Assembly: GCF_032401055.1 (NCBI RefSeq)
Contig: NZ_CP135529.1
Location: 2,604,001 to 2,668,000 of the forward strand
Direction of reading: 5' to 3'
DNA: 64,000 bases
Source: Tardiphaga sp. 709
Lineage (GTDB): Bacteria; Pseudomonadota; Alphaproteobacteria; Rhizobiales; Xanthobacteraceae
Part shown: in pieces, positions 34,895 to 42,270 of the stretch
How the letters are laid out: each line of letters starts with the position of its first letter
Numbering within the stretch: the first letter of the stretch is position 1
Translations under genes and position numbers: made by a program
Notes under the pieces: model-generated
Told to the model about the DNA's origin: nothing
Seen by the model: only the letters and a program-made list of their open reading frames with translations
Databases searched by the model: none

Positions 34895-36544
34895 TTACTT
34901 GGCAAACACCTTCGAGATCGCCGCCTGCGCGTCGCTTTGAATCTGCTTGAGATGATCCTCGCTGCGGAAACTCTCCGCATAGATCTTGTAAACGTCCTCG
35001 GTGCCGGACGGCCGCGCGGCGAACCAGCCATTCGCGGTCGACACCTTGATGCCACCGAACGACTGGTCATTGCCGGCCGCCTTGCTCTCGGTCTTGGTCA
35101 CCGCATCGCCGGCGAGTTCGGTCATGCCGATCTGCTCCGGCGTGACCTTCTTCAGCACGTTTTTCTGCTCGGGCGTGGCCGTGGCGTCGATGCGCTCGTA
35201 ATAGGGCGTGCCGAATTCGGCGGTCAGCTTCTCGAAGCGCTGGCTCGGATTTTCCTTCGTCACCGCGGTGATCTCTGCAGCAAGCAGACCGAGGATCAGG
35301 CCATCCTTGTCGGTGGTCCACACCGTGCCGTCCTTGCGCAGGAACGACGCGCCGGCGCTTTCCTCGCCGCCGAAGCCGAACGAGCCGTCGACGAGACCGT
35401 TCACGAACCATTTGAAGCCGACCGGCGTCTCGACCAGTTGGCGGCCGAGCTTGTTCACCACGCGGTCGATGATGGCGCTGGAGACGATGGTCTTGCCCAC
35501 CGCCGCATCCTTGCGCCAGTGCGGCCGGTGCGCGAACAGATAGTCGATGGACGCCGCCAGATAATGGTTCGGATTCATCAAGCCGCCGGTGCGGGTGACG
35601 ATGCCGTGGCGGTCGGCATCGGTGTCGTTGGCGAAAGCGACGTCGAACCGGTCGCGCATGCCGATGAGCTTGGCCATCGCATAGGGCGACGAGCAGTCCA
35701 TGCGGATCTTGCCGTCCCAGTCCAGCGTCATGAAGCGGAAGGTCGGATCGATCGTTGTGTTCACGATGGTTGCATCGAGCTTGTAGCGCTCGATGATCGG
35801 CTGCCAGTAATGCACGCCGGCGCCGCCGAGCGGATCGATGCCGATCTTGACGCCTGATGCGCGGATCGCCTCCATGTCGACGACATCGGCGAGGTCGGTC
35901 ACATAGGGCGTGATGAAATCGTAGCGCTTCACGAATTCGGATTTGCGGGCACGCGCGATCGGGATGCGCTTGACGCCGGCCATGTCGTTCTCGAGGAAGC
36001 CGTTGGCAGCTTTCTCCATGATGCCGGTGATGTCGGTATCGGCCGGGCCACCGTTCGGCGGATTATATTTGAAGCCGCCGTCTTCCGGCGGGTTGTGCGA
36101 CGGCGTGACCACGACGCCATCGGCCAGACCGGACGAGCGGCCCTTGTTGTAGGTGAGGATGGCGTGGGAGATCACCGGCGTCGGCGTATAACCGTCGTCC
36201 TGGTCAATCCGCACATGCACGCCATTGGCGGCGAAGACTTCCAGCGCGCTGACCAGCGCCGGTTCAGCCAGCGCATGGGTGTCGATGCCGATGAACAGCG
36301 GGCCATCGATGCCGGCGCCCTTGCGGTAATCGCAGATCGCCTGGCTGACCGCGAGGATGTGGTTCTCGTTGAAGGAATTGTGGAGCGCGGAGCCGCGATG
36401 GCCGGAGGTGCCGAAAGCGACGCGCTGGGCGGGGATGGACGGATCCGGCTTGCCGGCGAAATAGGCCGACACCAGCCGAGGCACGTTGACCAGCAGGGAC
36501 GGATCGATGGTTTTGCCGGCCAGCGGGCTCACATGAGCAGCCAT
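34895..36544 (-). CDS. pgm: phosphoglucomutase (alpha-D-glucose phosphate-specific)
   Basis: A 549-residue phosphohexomutase interconverting glucose 1-phosphate and glucose 6-phosphate, feeding glycogen and UDP-glucose synthesis. N-terminal GTSGHRGS is near residue 43, the catalytic phosphoserine loop [15 protein letters not shown] near 141, the metal loop DTDADRHG near 300 and the sugar/phosphate loops GGEESAGAS and [11 protein letters not shown] towards the end. The length equals E. coli Pgm. The ATG at 36544 follows GAAGGAG. A 34-codon gene with an FNR box lies 123 bp upstream on the same strand and could drive read-through into pgm. Confidence 0.94.
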   Translation of the reverse strand: MAAHVSPLAGKTIDPSLLVNVPRLVSAYFAGKPDPSIPAQRVAFGTSGHRGSALHNSFNENHILAVSQAICDYRKGAGIDGPLFIGIDTHALAEPALVSALEVFAANGVHVRIDQDDGYTPTPVISHAILTYNKGRSSGLADGVVVTPSHNPPEDGGFKYNPPNGGPADTDITGIMEKAANGFLENDMAGVKRIPIARARKSEFVKRYDFITPYVTDLADVVDMEAIRASGVKIGIDPLGGAGVHYWQPIIERYKLDATIVNTTIDPTFRFMTLDWDGKIRMDCSSPYAMAKLIGMRDRFDVAFANDTDADRHGIVTRTGGLMNPNHYLAASIDYLFAHRPHWRKDAAVGKTIVSSAIIDRVVNKLGRQLVETPVGFKWFVNGLVDGSFGFGGEESAGASFLRKDGTVWTTDKDGLILGLLAAEITAVTKENPSQRFEKLTAEFGTPYYERIDATATPEQKNVLKKVTPEQIGMTELAGDAVTKTESKAAGNDQSFGGIKVSTANGWFAARPSGTEDVYKIYAESFRSEDHLKQIQSDAQAAISKVFAK

Positions 36545-36667
36545 TTGTTCTCCTTCGCACACCAAGAGCCCTGAAGCGGCGCAGCCGCGACCGGGAGTCA
36601 GAACTCATGGCATGTTTTGGAGAACAAATCAGCTGTTTGCGAGGCGCCGTGTGGCCTCCGAAGGGGC

Positions 36668-36772
36668 TCAGGACTGCCCAAAGGTCCGGCGCGAGACCCA
36701 GGCCAGCGGCAGCGCGAAGCAGACGAACATCGCGACCACGGCGGCGGCAACCAGCATACTGTCGAGAGGCAT
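36668..36772 (-). CDS. 34-aa single-span membrane miniprotein behind an FNR box
   Basis: ATG at 36772 is preceded by a strong AAGGAG at 8-10 bases spacing and encodes 34 residues before TGA: acidic MPLDS, then one hydrophobic helix (MLVAAAVVAMFVCFALPLAW), then a basic tail with SRRTFGQS. That is the layout of a one-pass inner-membrane miniprotein with the C terminus inside. The centre of an FNR box lies 62 bp upstream of the ATG, leaving about 20 bases of leader if activation is at -41.5. Function unknown; small subunits of oxidases or transport complexes look like this. It is too short for standard ORF calling. Confidence 0.68.
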   Translation of the reverse strand: MPLDSMLVAAAVVAMFVCFALPLAWVSRRTFGQS

Positions 36773-36827
36773 ATCTCTTCTCCTTGAGTGACGGAGAAGA
36801 GCTTGCGCCTCGCGCGATGACTGCGCC

Positions 36828-36841
36828 TTGAGGTGGGTCAA
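36828..36841. promoter_or_regulatory. FNR/FixK-type box upstream of the 34-aa gene
   Basis: TTGAGGTGGGTCAA fits TTGA-N6-TCAA. With its centre at -41.5, the start site would be near 36793, about 20 bases before the miniprotein ATG: standard class II geometry for FNR/FixK activation. The FNR homologue is encoded 84 bp further along. Confidence 0.65.
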
Positions 36842-36867
36842 GATTGCGGTGGGAGATGCGGCGCTGC

Positions 36868-36912
36868 CCTCGCCCCGCCGCGCGAAGCAAAGCTTCGCTA
36901 GGCGGGGCGAGG
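36868..36912. terminator. strong GC-rich hairpin, probable terminator of the FNR gene
   Basis: CCTCGCCCCGCC and GGCGGGGCGAGG are perfect 12-bp arms; the loop holds a second small hairpin (GCGAAGC/GCTTCGC). It lies 14 bp past the FNR-homologue stop on the minus strand. There is no T-run, so termination may need Rho or the hairpin may protect the 3' end instead. Confidence 0.5.
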
Positions 36913-36925
36913 TAAGAAAACGAAG

Positions 36926-37699
36926 CTAGGCCGCGGCGAGCTGATCCAGCCGGTCGGTGGACAGCAGCCGCACACCATCGGGCACCACGACTACGGTCTT
37001 TTCCTTGGCGAGCTTGGTCAGGGTGCGGCTGACGGTTTCGATGGTCAGGCCGAGATAGTCGGCGATGTCCTGGCGGCTCATGGGCAGCGGCACGTTGACC
37101 GACATCGCGCCGATGCGGCCATAGCGCGCCTGCAGGTTCAGCAGGAAGGCGGCCACCTTCTCGTCGGCGGTACGACGGCCGAGCAGCAGCATCTGGTCCT
37201 GCGCGAGCGAGAGCTCATGGCCGGCAAATTCATGCAGCCGACGCAGCAGATGCGGCTTGCCGTCGACATAGGTGAGGAAGGCCGCACGGCTGAAGCGGCA
37301 GACGCGCACCTGCGTCACGGCTTCGGCGGCGACGCCGTAGCGGTCCATCAGCGCAAGTCCGAGGAAATCACCGGGCAGCGCGAAGCCGACGATCTGGCGA
37401 CGGCCATCGGGTAGCGACTTGTAGAGCCGGACGATGCCTTCGGTCACGTTGAACACGCTACCGGCCAGCGCGCCCTGATCGAACAGCATGGCCTTGGCCG
37501 GGAAATTCTTGACCTGGCTGAGGCGATCGAGCTCGTCGAGTTCCGCCGGTTCCAATGCGCCGCAGACGCTGAACAGGCGCACCTTGCAATCGTCGCAGCC
37601 GTTGGTGCTACGGCCGTGCTTGCAGTCGCGCTCTCCGGCACAGGTCTCGGCCGCTGGTTCCGCGAAGGTCATGGCACTGTCCATCTTCGGTTTGGTCAT
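36926..37699 (-). CDS. FNR-type oxygen-sensing regulator (AadR/FnrN/FixK group)
   Basis: A 257-residue Crp/Fnr protein. The N-terminal cysteines include C35-x2-C38-x7-C46, and a lone internal Cys is at about 134 (VRVCRFSR): the ligand set of a [4Fe-4S] oxygen sensor as in FNR and FnrN. The recognition helix IADYLGLTIETVSRTLTKL carries the E-x2-SR residues that read TTGAT half-sites. It would dimerise without oxygen and switch genes on or off; AadR of Rhodopseudomonas controls anaerobic aromatic degradation. Two FNR boxes sit 40 and 65 bp upstream of its start, implying autoregulation. Further ATGs at residues 6 and 10 are alternative starts. Confidence 0.9.
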   Translation of the reverse strand: MTKPKMDSAMTFAEPAAETCAGERDCKHGRSTNGCDDCKVRLFSVCGALEPAELDELDRLSQVKNFPAKAMLFDQGALAGSVFNVTEGIVRLYKSLPDGRRQIVGFALPGDFLGLALMDRYGVAAEAVTQVRVCRFSRAAFLTYVDGKPHLLRRLHEFAGHELSLAQDQMLLLGRRTADEKVAAFLLNLQARYGRIGAMSVNVPLPMSRQDIADYLGLTIETVSRTLTKLAKEKTVVVVPDGVRLLSTDRLDQLAAA

Positions 37700-37732
37700 A
37701 TGTGGCAGGTCTTGAAAATCACTCTACACCAT

Positions 37733-37746
37733 TTGACATGGATCAA
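37733..37746. promoter_or_regulatory. FNR box 1 in the fnr-homologue/37.8-kb divergent promoter
   Basis: TTGACATGGATCAA is a near-consensus FNR/FixK box. Its centre is 40 bp from the FNR-homologue ATG, close enough to block its promoter, and 84 bp from the divergent gene start at 37824. Confidence 0.75.
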
Positions 37747-37757
37747 TCGTGGACGCT

Positions 37758-37771
37758 TTGACCCATATCAA
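37758..37771. promoter_or_regulatory. FNR box 2 in the fnr-homologue/37.8-kb divergent promoter
   Basis: TTGACCCATATCAA fits TTGA-N6-TCAA. Its centre is 25 bp from that of box 1 and 59 bp from the ATG at 37824, so it is well placed to activate the divergent gene while box 1 governs the regulator. Confidence 0.75.
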
Positions 37772-37823
37772 TGCCGAACCAGCCCATCCCCGCCAATTTC
37801 GCAGGCCATGCGGGAATCCGGCG

Positions 37824-38228
37824 ATGAATGAGGAATATCAGGCGCAACCAGTGACTTGGGCGGACGCTCGCGCAGCCTATCCGCTCGTCTATCTGCACGA
37901 TGCCAGCGTTACGCTGGATGCATGGCTGGATTTCGTGCGCCGGCGAACCGATGCCGACGGCGGCGACAACGGGCTGATCGTGATCCGCGACCGGCGCGAT
38001 ATCGTCCATGCGCTGTTTGCCTACCGGGTCGATCTCGACCTGCGCGGCACCAAACAGCTCTGTATCGCGCAGCTGATCGTCGCCCAGATTCCCGGCTCGC
38101 AGATCGACCATGCCGTGGTCGCCTCGACCAGCCATGTCGCGGCGTCACTGGGCTGTCCGAGCATCGTGATCGAGCAGCCGTTCCAACTGATGCCGGGCGC
38201 GACGACGCGGACCTCCACAGCCGCGTGA
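37824..38228 (+). CDS. conserved hypothetical protein divergent from the FNR homologue
   Basis: A 134-residue soluble protein, acidic at the N terminus (MNEEYQAQPVTW), with alternating strand and helix segments (LIVIRDRRDIVHALFAYRVD, CIAQLIVAQIPG) faintly reminiscent of GNAT acyltransferases but lacking a clear acyl-CoA motif. An upstream in-frame ATG at 37749 would place FNR box 2 inside the coding sequence, so the ATG at 37824 is preferred. Two FNR boxes upstream indicate oxygen-responsive expression with the FNR homologue. Function unknown. Confidence 0.72.
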   Translation: MNEEYQAQPVTWADARAAYPLVYLHDASVTLDAWLDFVRRRTDADGGDNGLIVIRDRRDIVHALFAYRVDLDLRGTKQLCIAQLIVAQIPGSQIDHAVVASTSHVAASLGCPSIVIEQPFQLMPGATTRTSTAA

Positions 38229-38283
38229 CGCCAAGGCGACCCGCGACGCCGGTGGCTGCGCGACAACACTCACATCGCGCAAA

Positions 38284-40677
38284 TCACAAGACGAAGTCAC
38301 CTGCCTTCAAGACGGCGGTGTTCACCTGAACCGCGAAGTCGGCCGCGCCATCGCCATCGACATCGCCCTGAAGAAGATGATCGACGAAGCGCAATTCACC
38401 GGCGATATGTGTGAAAGCGGCGCTTCCGACGAAGGCGAACGCTTGATCACCGGCGGCCTTGCTGTTGGCATCGATTGCCGACAGATCGATCCAATCGGCC
38501 GTGTCTGCGGCGATCGACGAAAAGTCGGTGATCTGATCGGCAGCTCCGGGCAGACTGTCCTGCACAGCCTTGAATACAAAACTGTCCGCGCCGGCTCCAC
38601 CGGTCAGCACGTCGGCTCCAAGCCCGCCTGTGAGCGTGTCGTTGCCGGTGCCGCCATCAAGACTATCGTTACCGCCGCCACCATCGATCAGATCGTTACC
38701 GCCGCCACCGGAAATGCGATTGTCACCTGCGTCACCGGTCAGCAGGTCCATGGTCCCGCTCCCGATCAGATTTTCGATCGAACTGAGTTTGTCGCCCCCA
38801 GCATCTCCCCATTGAATGACGCCAGTCGCGAGATTGATATTCACCTGGGCGATCGACGTGCTGTAGTCCGCCGTATCGTTGCCGGCGCCGCCGGCAAGCA
38901 TATCGGCACCCGCGCCGCCGGCCAGGATATCGTCACCCGCATTGCCCCAAAGCTGATCGCTACCGGCACCGCCGTGCAGAATGTCATTGCCCGCGCCGCC
39001 GGTCAGGGCATCGTTGCCTTCGCCGCCATCCAGCACGTCATTGCCGTCGCGACCGTCCAGGATGTCCTTGCCGCTGCTGCCTGATAACGTGTTGGCGGCA
39101 TCGTCGCCGATCAGCATGTCGTCAAATCGGCTGCCGATCACCGTCTCGATCGAACTGAAACTGTCACCGGCGGCATCGCCTCCGCTGCCCGTGCCAAGCG
39201 TCAGATCGATGTGAACACCAGACGACGATGTCTCGTAACGCACCGTATCGATCCCGGACGCGCCTGCGAAAGCATCGGCGCCCTTGCCGCCGACGAAGAT
39301 GTCATTGCCGTCACCGCCCCACATGCGGTCGTCGCCATCGCCGCCGAACAGAAAATCATTTCCGGCATCGCCGTAGAGAAAGTCGTTGCCGCCGTCGCCA
39401 TGCAGGACGTCGTTTCCCGCCGCACCATGTATTGTGTCGCGACCCTCACCGCCGTGAATGATGTCGTTGTCCACCGTGCCGGGGAGCACGTCATCGCCCG
39501 GCGTGCCATTGGTGATCGTGTTGAACGACATGATGCGGCCATGGATGTCATCTGCAGCCGGTCCTTGCTCAAACGAGGTCCAGGTCGCGAGAATACGCCC
39601 ATCGGATAATGTCAGGAGATGCGGTCCGGTTTCCGCCAGGCCACCTGTCGAATTAACGAGGAAATCGTTGCCGATCGGGAAAGCGCCCGGAATCAGCAGG
39701 CGACCGTAAAGATCACTGGCGCCGGTGGCGGGATCGGTGGCGTGCCAGATGATGACGGCGCGGCCATCCGGCAGTGCGGCGATCGACGGGGAATCCTGAC
39801 TGCCGTCAAAATTTGCATTGACGATATTATCGGACACAACCACGGATCCGTCCGGGTTCAGCAGGCGCGCATGAATGTTGCTATCACCATCCGGTTCCTG
39901 TGCGGTCCAGGCCACGAGAATGCGGCCATCCGCGAGAACCGCGGCGGAGGCGTCGCTCTGATTGAATTGGGCTCCGGGCAGGACGCGAAAGTCCGGCCCG
40001 CTCGCGCTGCCATCGGGATTCACGAACTGGCCGGAGACGTTGTAGCGCCCTTCGTCCGGATCGTACGACCTCCATGTGACGAACGCCCGACCGTCGGGCA
40101 GCGCTGTCACCTTCGGATCATATTGCGTACCCCAGGTGGTCGTATTCACGGTGAAGTCGTCGACAGCAACGGTGCCGTCGTCGTGGAGGATCCTTCCGCG
40201 GATATCGCCAAGATATTTCGGATCCCCGCCATCCGCGGACACGTAGGTCAGCAAGATCTGGCCATCGGCAAGCGTCGTGACGGAAGGCATCTGCGGCGAA
40301 ATTGCCGTCGATGAATTGACGACCATATCGGCAACGGGATGCCCCTGTGCATCGACGAGGGTGCCGCGAACTTCGGTGACATTGTCGGCGGCGATATAGG
40401 ATTGCCATGCGACAAAGGCGCGGCCGTCGGAAAGCGCGGTGACGGAAGGCGCTCCCGGATCTCCGCTCCGATCGATCGTGATCTGAAAATCAGGTCCTTG
40501 AGGCGTACCGTCCGCCGACAGGTAGTGGCCCTGAATTGTATGCGGCTGATGACCGCTGACATCCGTCGCAGTCCATGTGACAAGAATACGTCCGTCGGAC
40601 AACAGCGTTTGAGTTGCTCCCGCCTGATCGTTGGCGGTCGTGGAATTGATAGGAAATTCAGGTCCGACAAACGCCAT
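38284..40677 (-). CDS. RTX calcium-binding protein with seven N-terminal propeller-like repeats
   Basis: A 797-residue protein with no Sec signal peptide. Residues about 15-375 hold seven units of about 50 residues, each with a DGR-xhhhTW core and a G-DF-V ending, e.g. LSDGRILVTWTATD, LPDGRAFVTWRSYD and LSDGRILATWTSFE: the repeat number of a seven-bladed beta-propeller. Residues about 380-720 are glycine/aspartate nonapeptides (GGEGNDALTGGAGNDILHGG type) that bind Ca2+ and fold outside the cell. The C terminus (LKAGDFVL) suits type I secretion. No HlyB/HlyD/TolC genes are adjacent, so the exporter must be elsewhere. Role perhaps adhesion or surface binding; unknown. Confidence 0.88.
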   Translation of the reverse strand: MAFVGPEFPINSTTANDQAGATQTLLSDGRILVTWTATDVSGHQPHTIQGHYLSADGTPQGPDFQITIDRSGDPGAPSVTALSDGRAFVAWQSYIAADNVTEVRGTLVDAQGHPVADMVVNSSTAISPQMPSVTTLADGQILLTYVSADGGDPKYLGDIRGRILHDDGTVAVDDFTVNTTTWGTQYDPKVTALPDGRAFVTWRSYDPDEGRYNVSGQFVNPDGSASGPDFRVLPGAQFNQSDASAAVLADGRILVAWTAQEPDGDSNIHARLLNPDGSVVVSDNIVNANFDGSQDSPSIAALPDGRAVIIWHATDPATGASDLYGRLLIPGAFPIGNDFLVNSTGGLAETGPHLLTLSDGRILATWTSFEQGPAADDIHGRIMSFNTITNGTPGDDVLPGTVDNDIIHGGEGRDTIHGAAGNDVLHGDGGNDFLYGDAGNDFLFGGDGDDRMWGGDGNDIFVGGKGADAFAGASGIDTVRYETSSSGVHIDLTLGTGSGGDAAGDSFSSIETVIGSRFDDMLIGDDAANTLSGSSGKDILDGRDGNDVLDGGEGNDALTGGAGNDILHGGAGSDQLWGNAGDDILAGGAGADMLAGGAGNDTADYSTSIAQVNINLATGVIQWGDAGGDKLSSIENLIGSGTMDLLTGDAGDNRISGGGGNDLIDGGGGNDSLDGGTGNDTLTGGLGADVLTGGAGADSFVFKAVQDSLPGAADQITDFSSIAADTADWIDLSAIDANSKAAGDQAFAFVGSAAFTHIAGELRFVDHLLQGDVDGDGAADFAVQVNTAVLKAGDFVL

Positions 40678-41169
40678 GATGCAGCCCCCAACTCATGTCG
40701 CCGGAGCGTGAATCTTCAATCGGACGAATCTGCGGCTGATATTTGTCGAGCGCGCGTTGTTCGTCCTCGCATTGAATCAATTGCATCCCATCGCATAAGT
40801 TCGGCGCGGCCGCCTTGTCCCAATGCAACGCGCACGCTTGCAATCACGTCGACGGCTCGCTCCGTCTCATCGCACATCGCGACATCCTGTTTCCCACACG
40901 CAAATCGATTCATGCACGGCGCCGATGGCCGCACACGCGTGGTCACATCCTTCCTGCAGTGGCCGCGGTGTCTGCCTCGGAATCTTTGCATTCGGCAAAG
41001 TGCAGAACGCCGCGTTCCGACGATCGCCGCGTCATTCTGCTCGGGTCGATTTAAAATCGATAATATCGATTGCAAGCGTCAATAATATTCGTTTGTCAAA
41101 ATTCATGGCAGTCCTAGGTTTGAAGGAACCGAGGAGCTATGCCGCCCCTCGATGATGCAGGAGCCGACC
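40678..41169. other. 492-bp gap between the RTX gene and the 52-aa gene
   Basis: No gene is convincing here; open frames on the plus strand are low-complexity shadows. It must contain the RTX promoter (left) and the promoter of the small gene (right). The right end is AT-rich and carries overlapping palindromes at 41046-41070. A 16-codon ORF (start 41106, MAVLGLKEPRSY) ends just before the next gene and could be a leader peptide, without further support. Confidence 0.5.
41046..41070. promoter_or_regulatory. overlapping AT-rich palindromes
   Basis: TCGATTT-A-AAATCGA (41046-41060) overlaps ATCGAT-AAT-ATCGAT (41056-41070). They lie about 100 bp upstream of the 52-codon gene in the only AT-rich part of the gap, as expected for an operator or promoter region. 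Confidence 0.45.
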
Positions 41170-41328
41170 ATGAAAACGATCATCCACCCCGACGTATCGG
41201 TCGCTCTCGCGCTGTTCGCCTTTGCTGCGGCGATCATCGCACGCCTGACAGTCACCAAGCGTTCCCGGCACAGCGCCGATCAGATCGCGGCCATCGTTGC
41301 GACATCGGGATATCCGTCCGGCGCCTAG
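41170..41328 (+). CDS. 52-aa small membrane protein
   Basis: ATG at 41170 with GCAGGAG six to eight bases upstream; 52 codons to TAG. The N terminus MKTIIHPDVS leads into one hydrophobic helix (VALALFAFAAAIIARL) followed by a polar, partly basic tail (TVTKRSRHSADQIAA). It is too short for standard ORF calling but has a good ribosome site, typical codon use and a hairpin after it. The family is not recognised; function unknown. Confidence 0.6.
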   Translation: MKTIIHPDVSVALALFAFAAAIIARLTVTKRSRHSADQIAAIVATSGYPSGA

Positions 41329-41346
41329 GCGCGCCTCAGCCCCGCA

Positions 41347-42255
41347 TCACGTCCGCCTTACCGGACGTTTCGGCGCCCTCGCCTGCCCTGCAGGCGCGGG
41401 CTTTTTGTTGGCTGCGTCACGCGCGAGGCGATGCATGAGTGCGACCGCTTCGGCGATGATCGCATCGTCGCGATCGCCGGGATAGACGACATAGGCCGGC
41501 ATCGAAAATTCCGGCGCATCGGCGACGGCATGCAGCCGCCCAGCCTTTAGCTGGGGTGCAACGATGCGGCGCGGGAAATATCCGGAGCCGCCATTCTCCA
41601 GCACATGCTGCAGCCCGAGCCAGCCAATATTGGCCGTAAGCGATGGTCCTGCGAAATCCGGAAACAGCGCCATGTGGCGCGCATAGAATTCCGGGCCCCA
41701 GTCGATATAGACGTAACCCGACTGCGGCTCCGGCGCACTGTGCGTGCTGGTCGAGACCAGAATGAGCTGTTCATCGAACAACTGCTCGACCTTGAGGCCG
41801 GGCCGGCTCTGCGGCGTATACATGACGCCGATATCGATCCGGCCTTCGACGAGGCCCTGCATCAATTCGGCTTCGAGGGCACTCTCGGCGCGGATCGCAA
41901 TATCAGGATGTTTCGCGCGCATCAGCGGCAGCCAGTGCAGCAGATGCTCCTCCCACAGCCCGATGCGACCGCCGACGGTCAGCGTACCGCTGAAGCCTTT
42001 CGCAATGCCGACATCCTGTCGCGCGTGTTCCACCGTTCGTACCAGCGTGGACGCGTGTTTCTGGAACTGGCGGCCGGCTGGCGTCAGCGTCGCACCGGCC
42101 TTGTTGCGGACGAACAGCGTTACGCGCAGCAACTGCTCCAGCGTCTGAATCCGCGCACTGACCGTGGACTGCGTGACATGCAGCTTCTCCGCCGCAGTCA
42201 CGAAATTGCCGGCGCTCACAACTGCAAGGAATGTCCTGGCCAGTTCGGTGTCCAT
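41347..42255 (-). CDS. LysR family transcriptional regulator in the tct operon
   Basis: A 302-residue LysR regulator. HTH at about residues 15-40 (NFVTAAEKLHVTQSTVSARI), then an effector domain with GGRIGLWEEHLLHWLP and a PGDRDDA segment near the end. It begins 15 bp after the tctA stop on the same strand, so it is the last gene of a tctC-tctB-tctA-lysR transcript rather than divergent from its target. This layout couples regulator level to transporter expression. Inducer probably the transported acid; inference. Confidence 0.88.
   Translation of the reverse strand: MDTELARTFLAVVSAGNFVTAAEKLHVTQSTVSARIQTLEQLLRVTLFVRNKAGATLTPAGRQFQKHASTLVRTVEHARQDVGIAKGFSGTLTVGGRIGLWEEHLLHWLPLMRAKHPDIAIRAESALEAELMQGLVEGRIDIGVMYTPQSRPGLKVEQLFDEQLILVSTSTHSAPEPQSGYVYIDWGPEFYARHMALFPDFAGPSLTANIGWLGLQHVLENGGSGYFPRRIVAPQLKAGRLHAVADAPEFSMPAYVVYPGDRDDAIIAEAVALMHRLARDAANKKPAPAGQARAPKRPVRRT
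41349..41368. terminator. hairpin between convergent small gene and LysR gene
   Basis: ACGTCCG and CGGACGT are perfect 7-bp arms around a six-base loop, followed by TTT on the plus strand. It overlaps the LysR stop codon. A second hairpin, GCCTGC-CCT-GCAGGC (41381-41395) with a T-run at 41402, lies inside the LysR 3' end and could terminate plus-strand transcripts. Confidence 0.5.
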
Positions 42256-42270
42256 GCGAACGCTCCCCGG

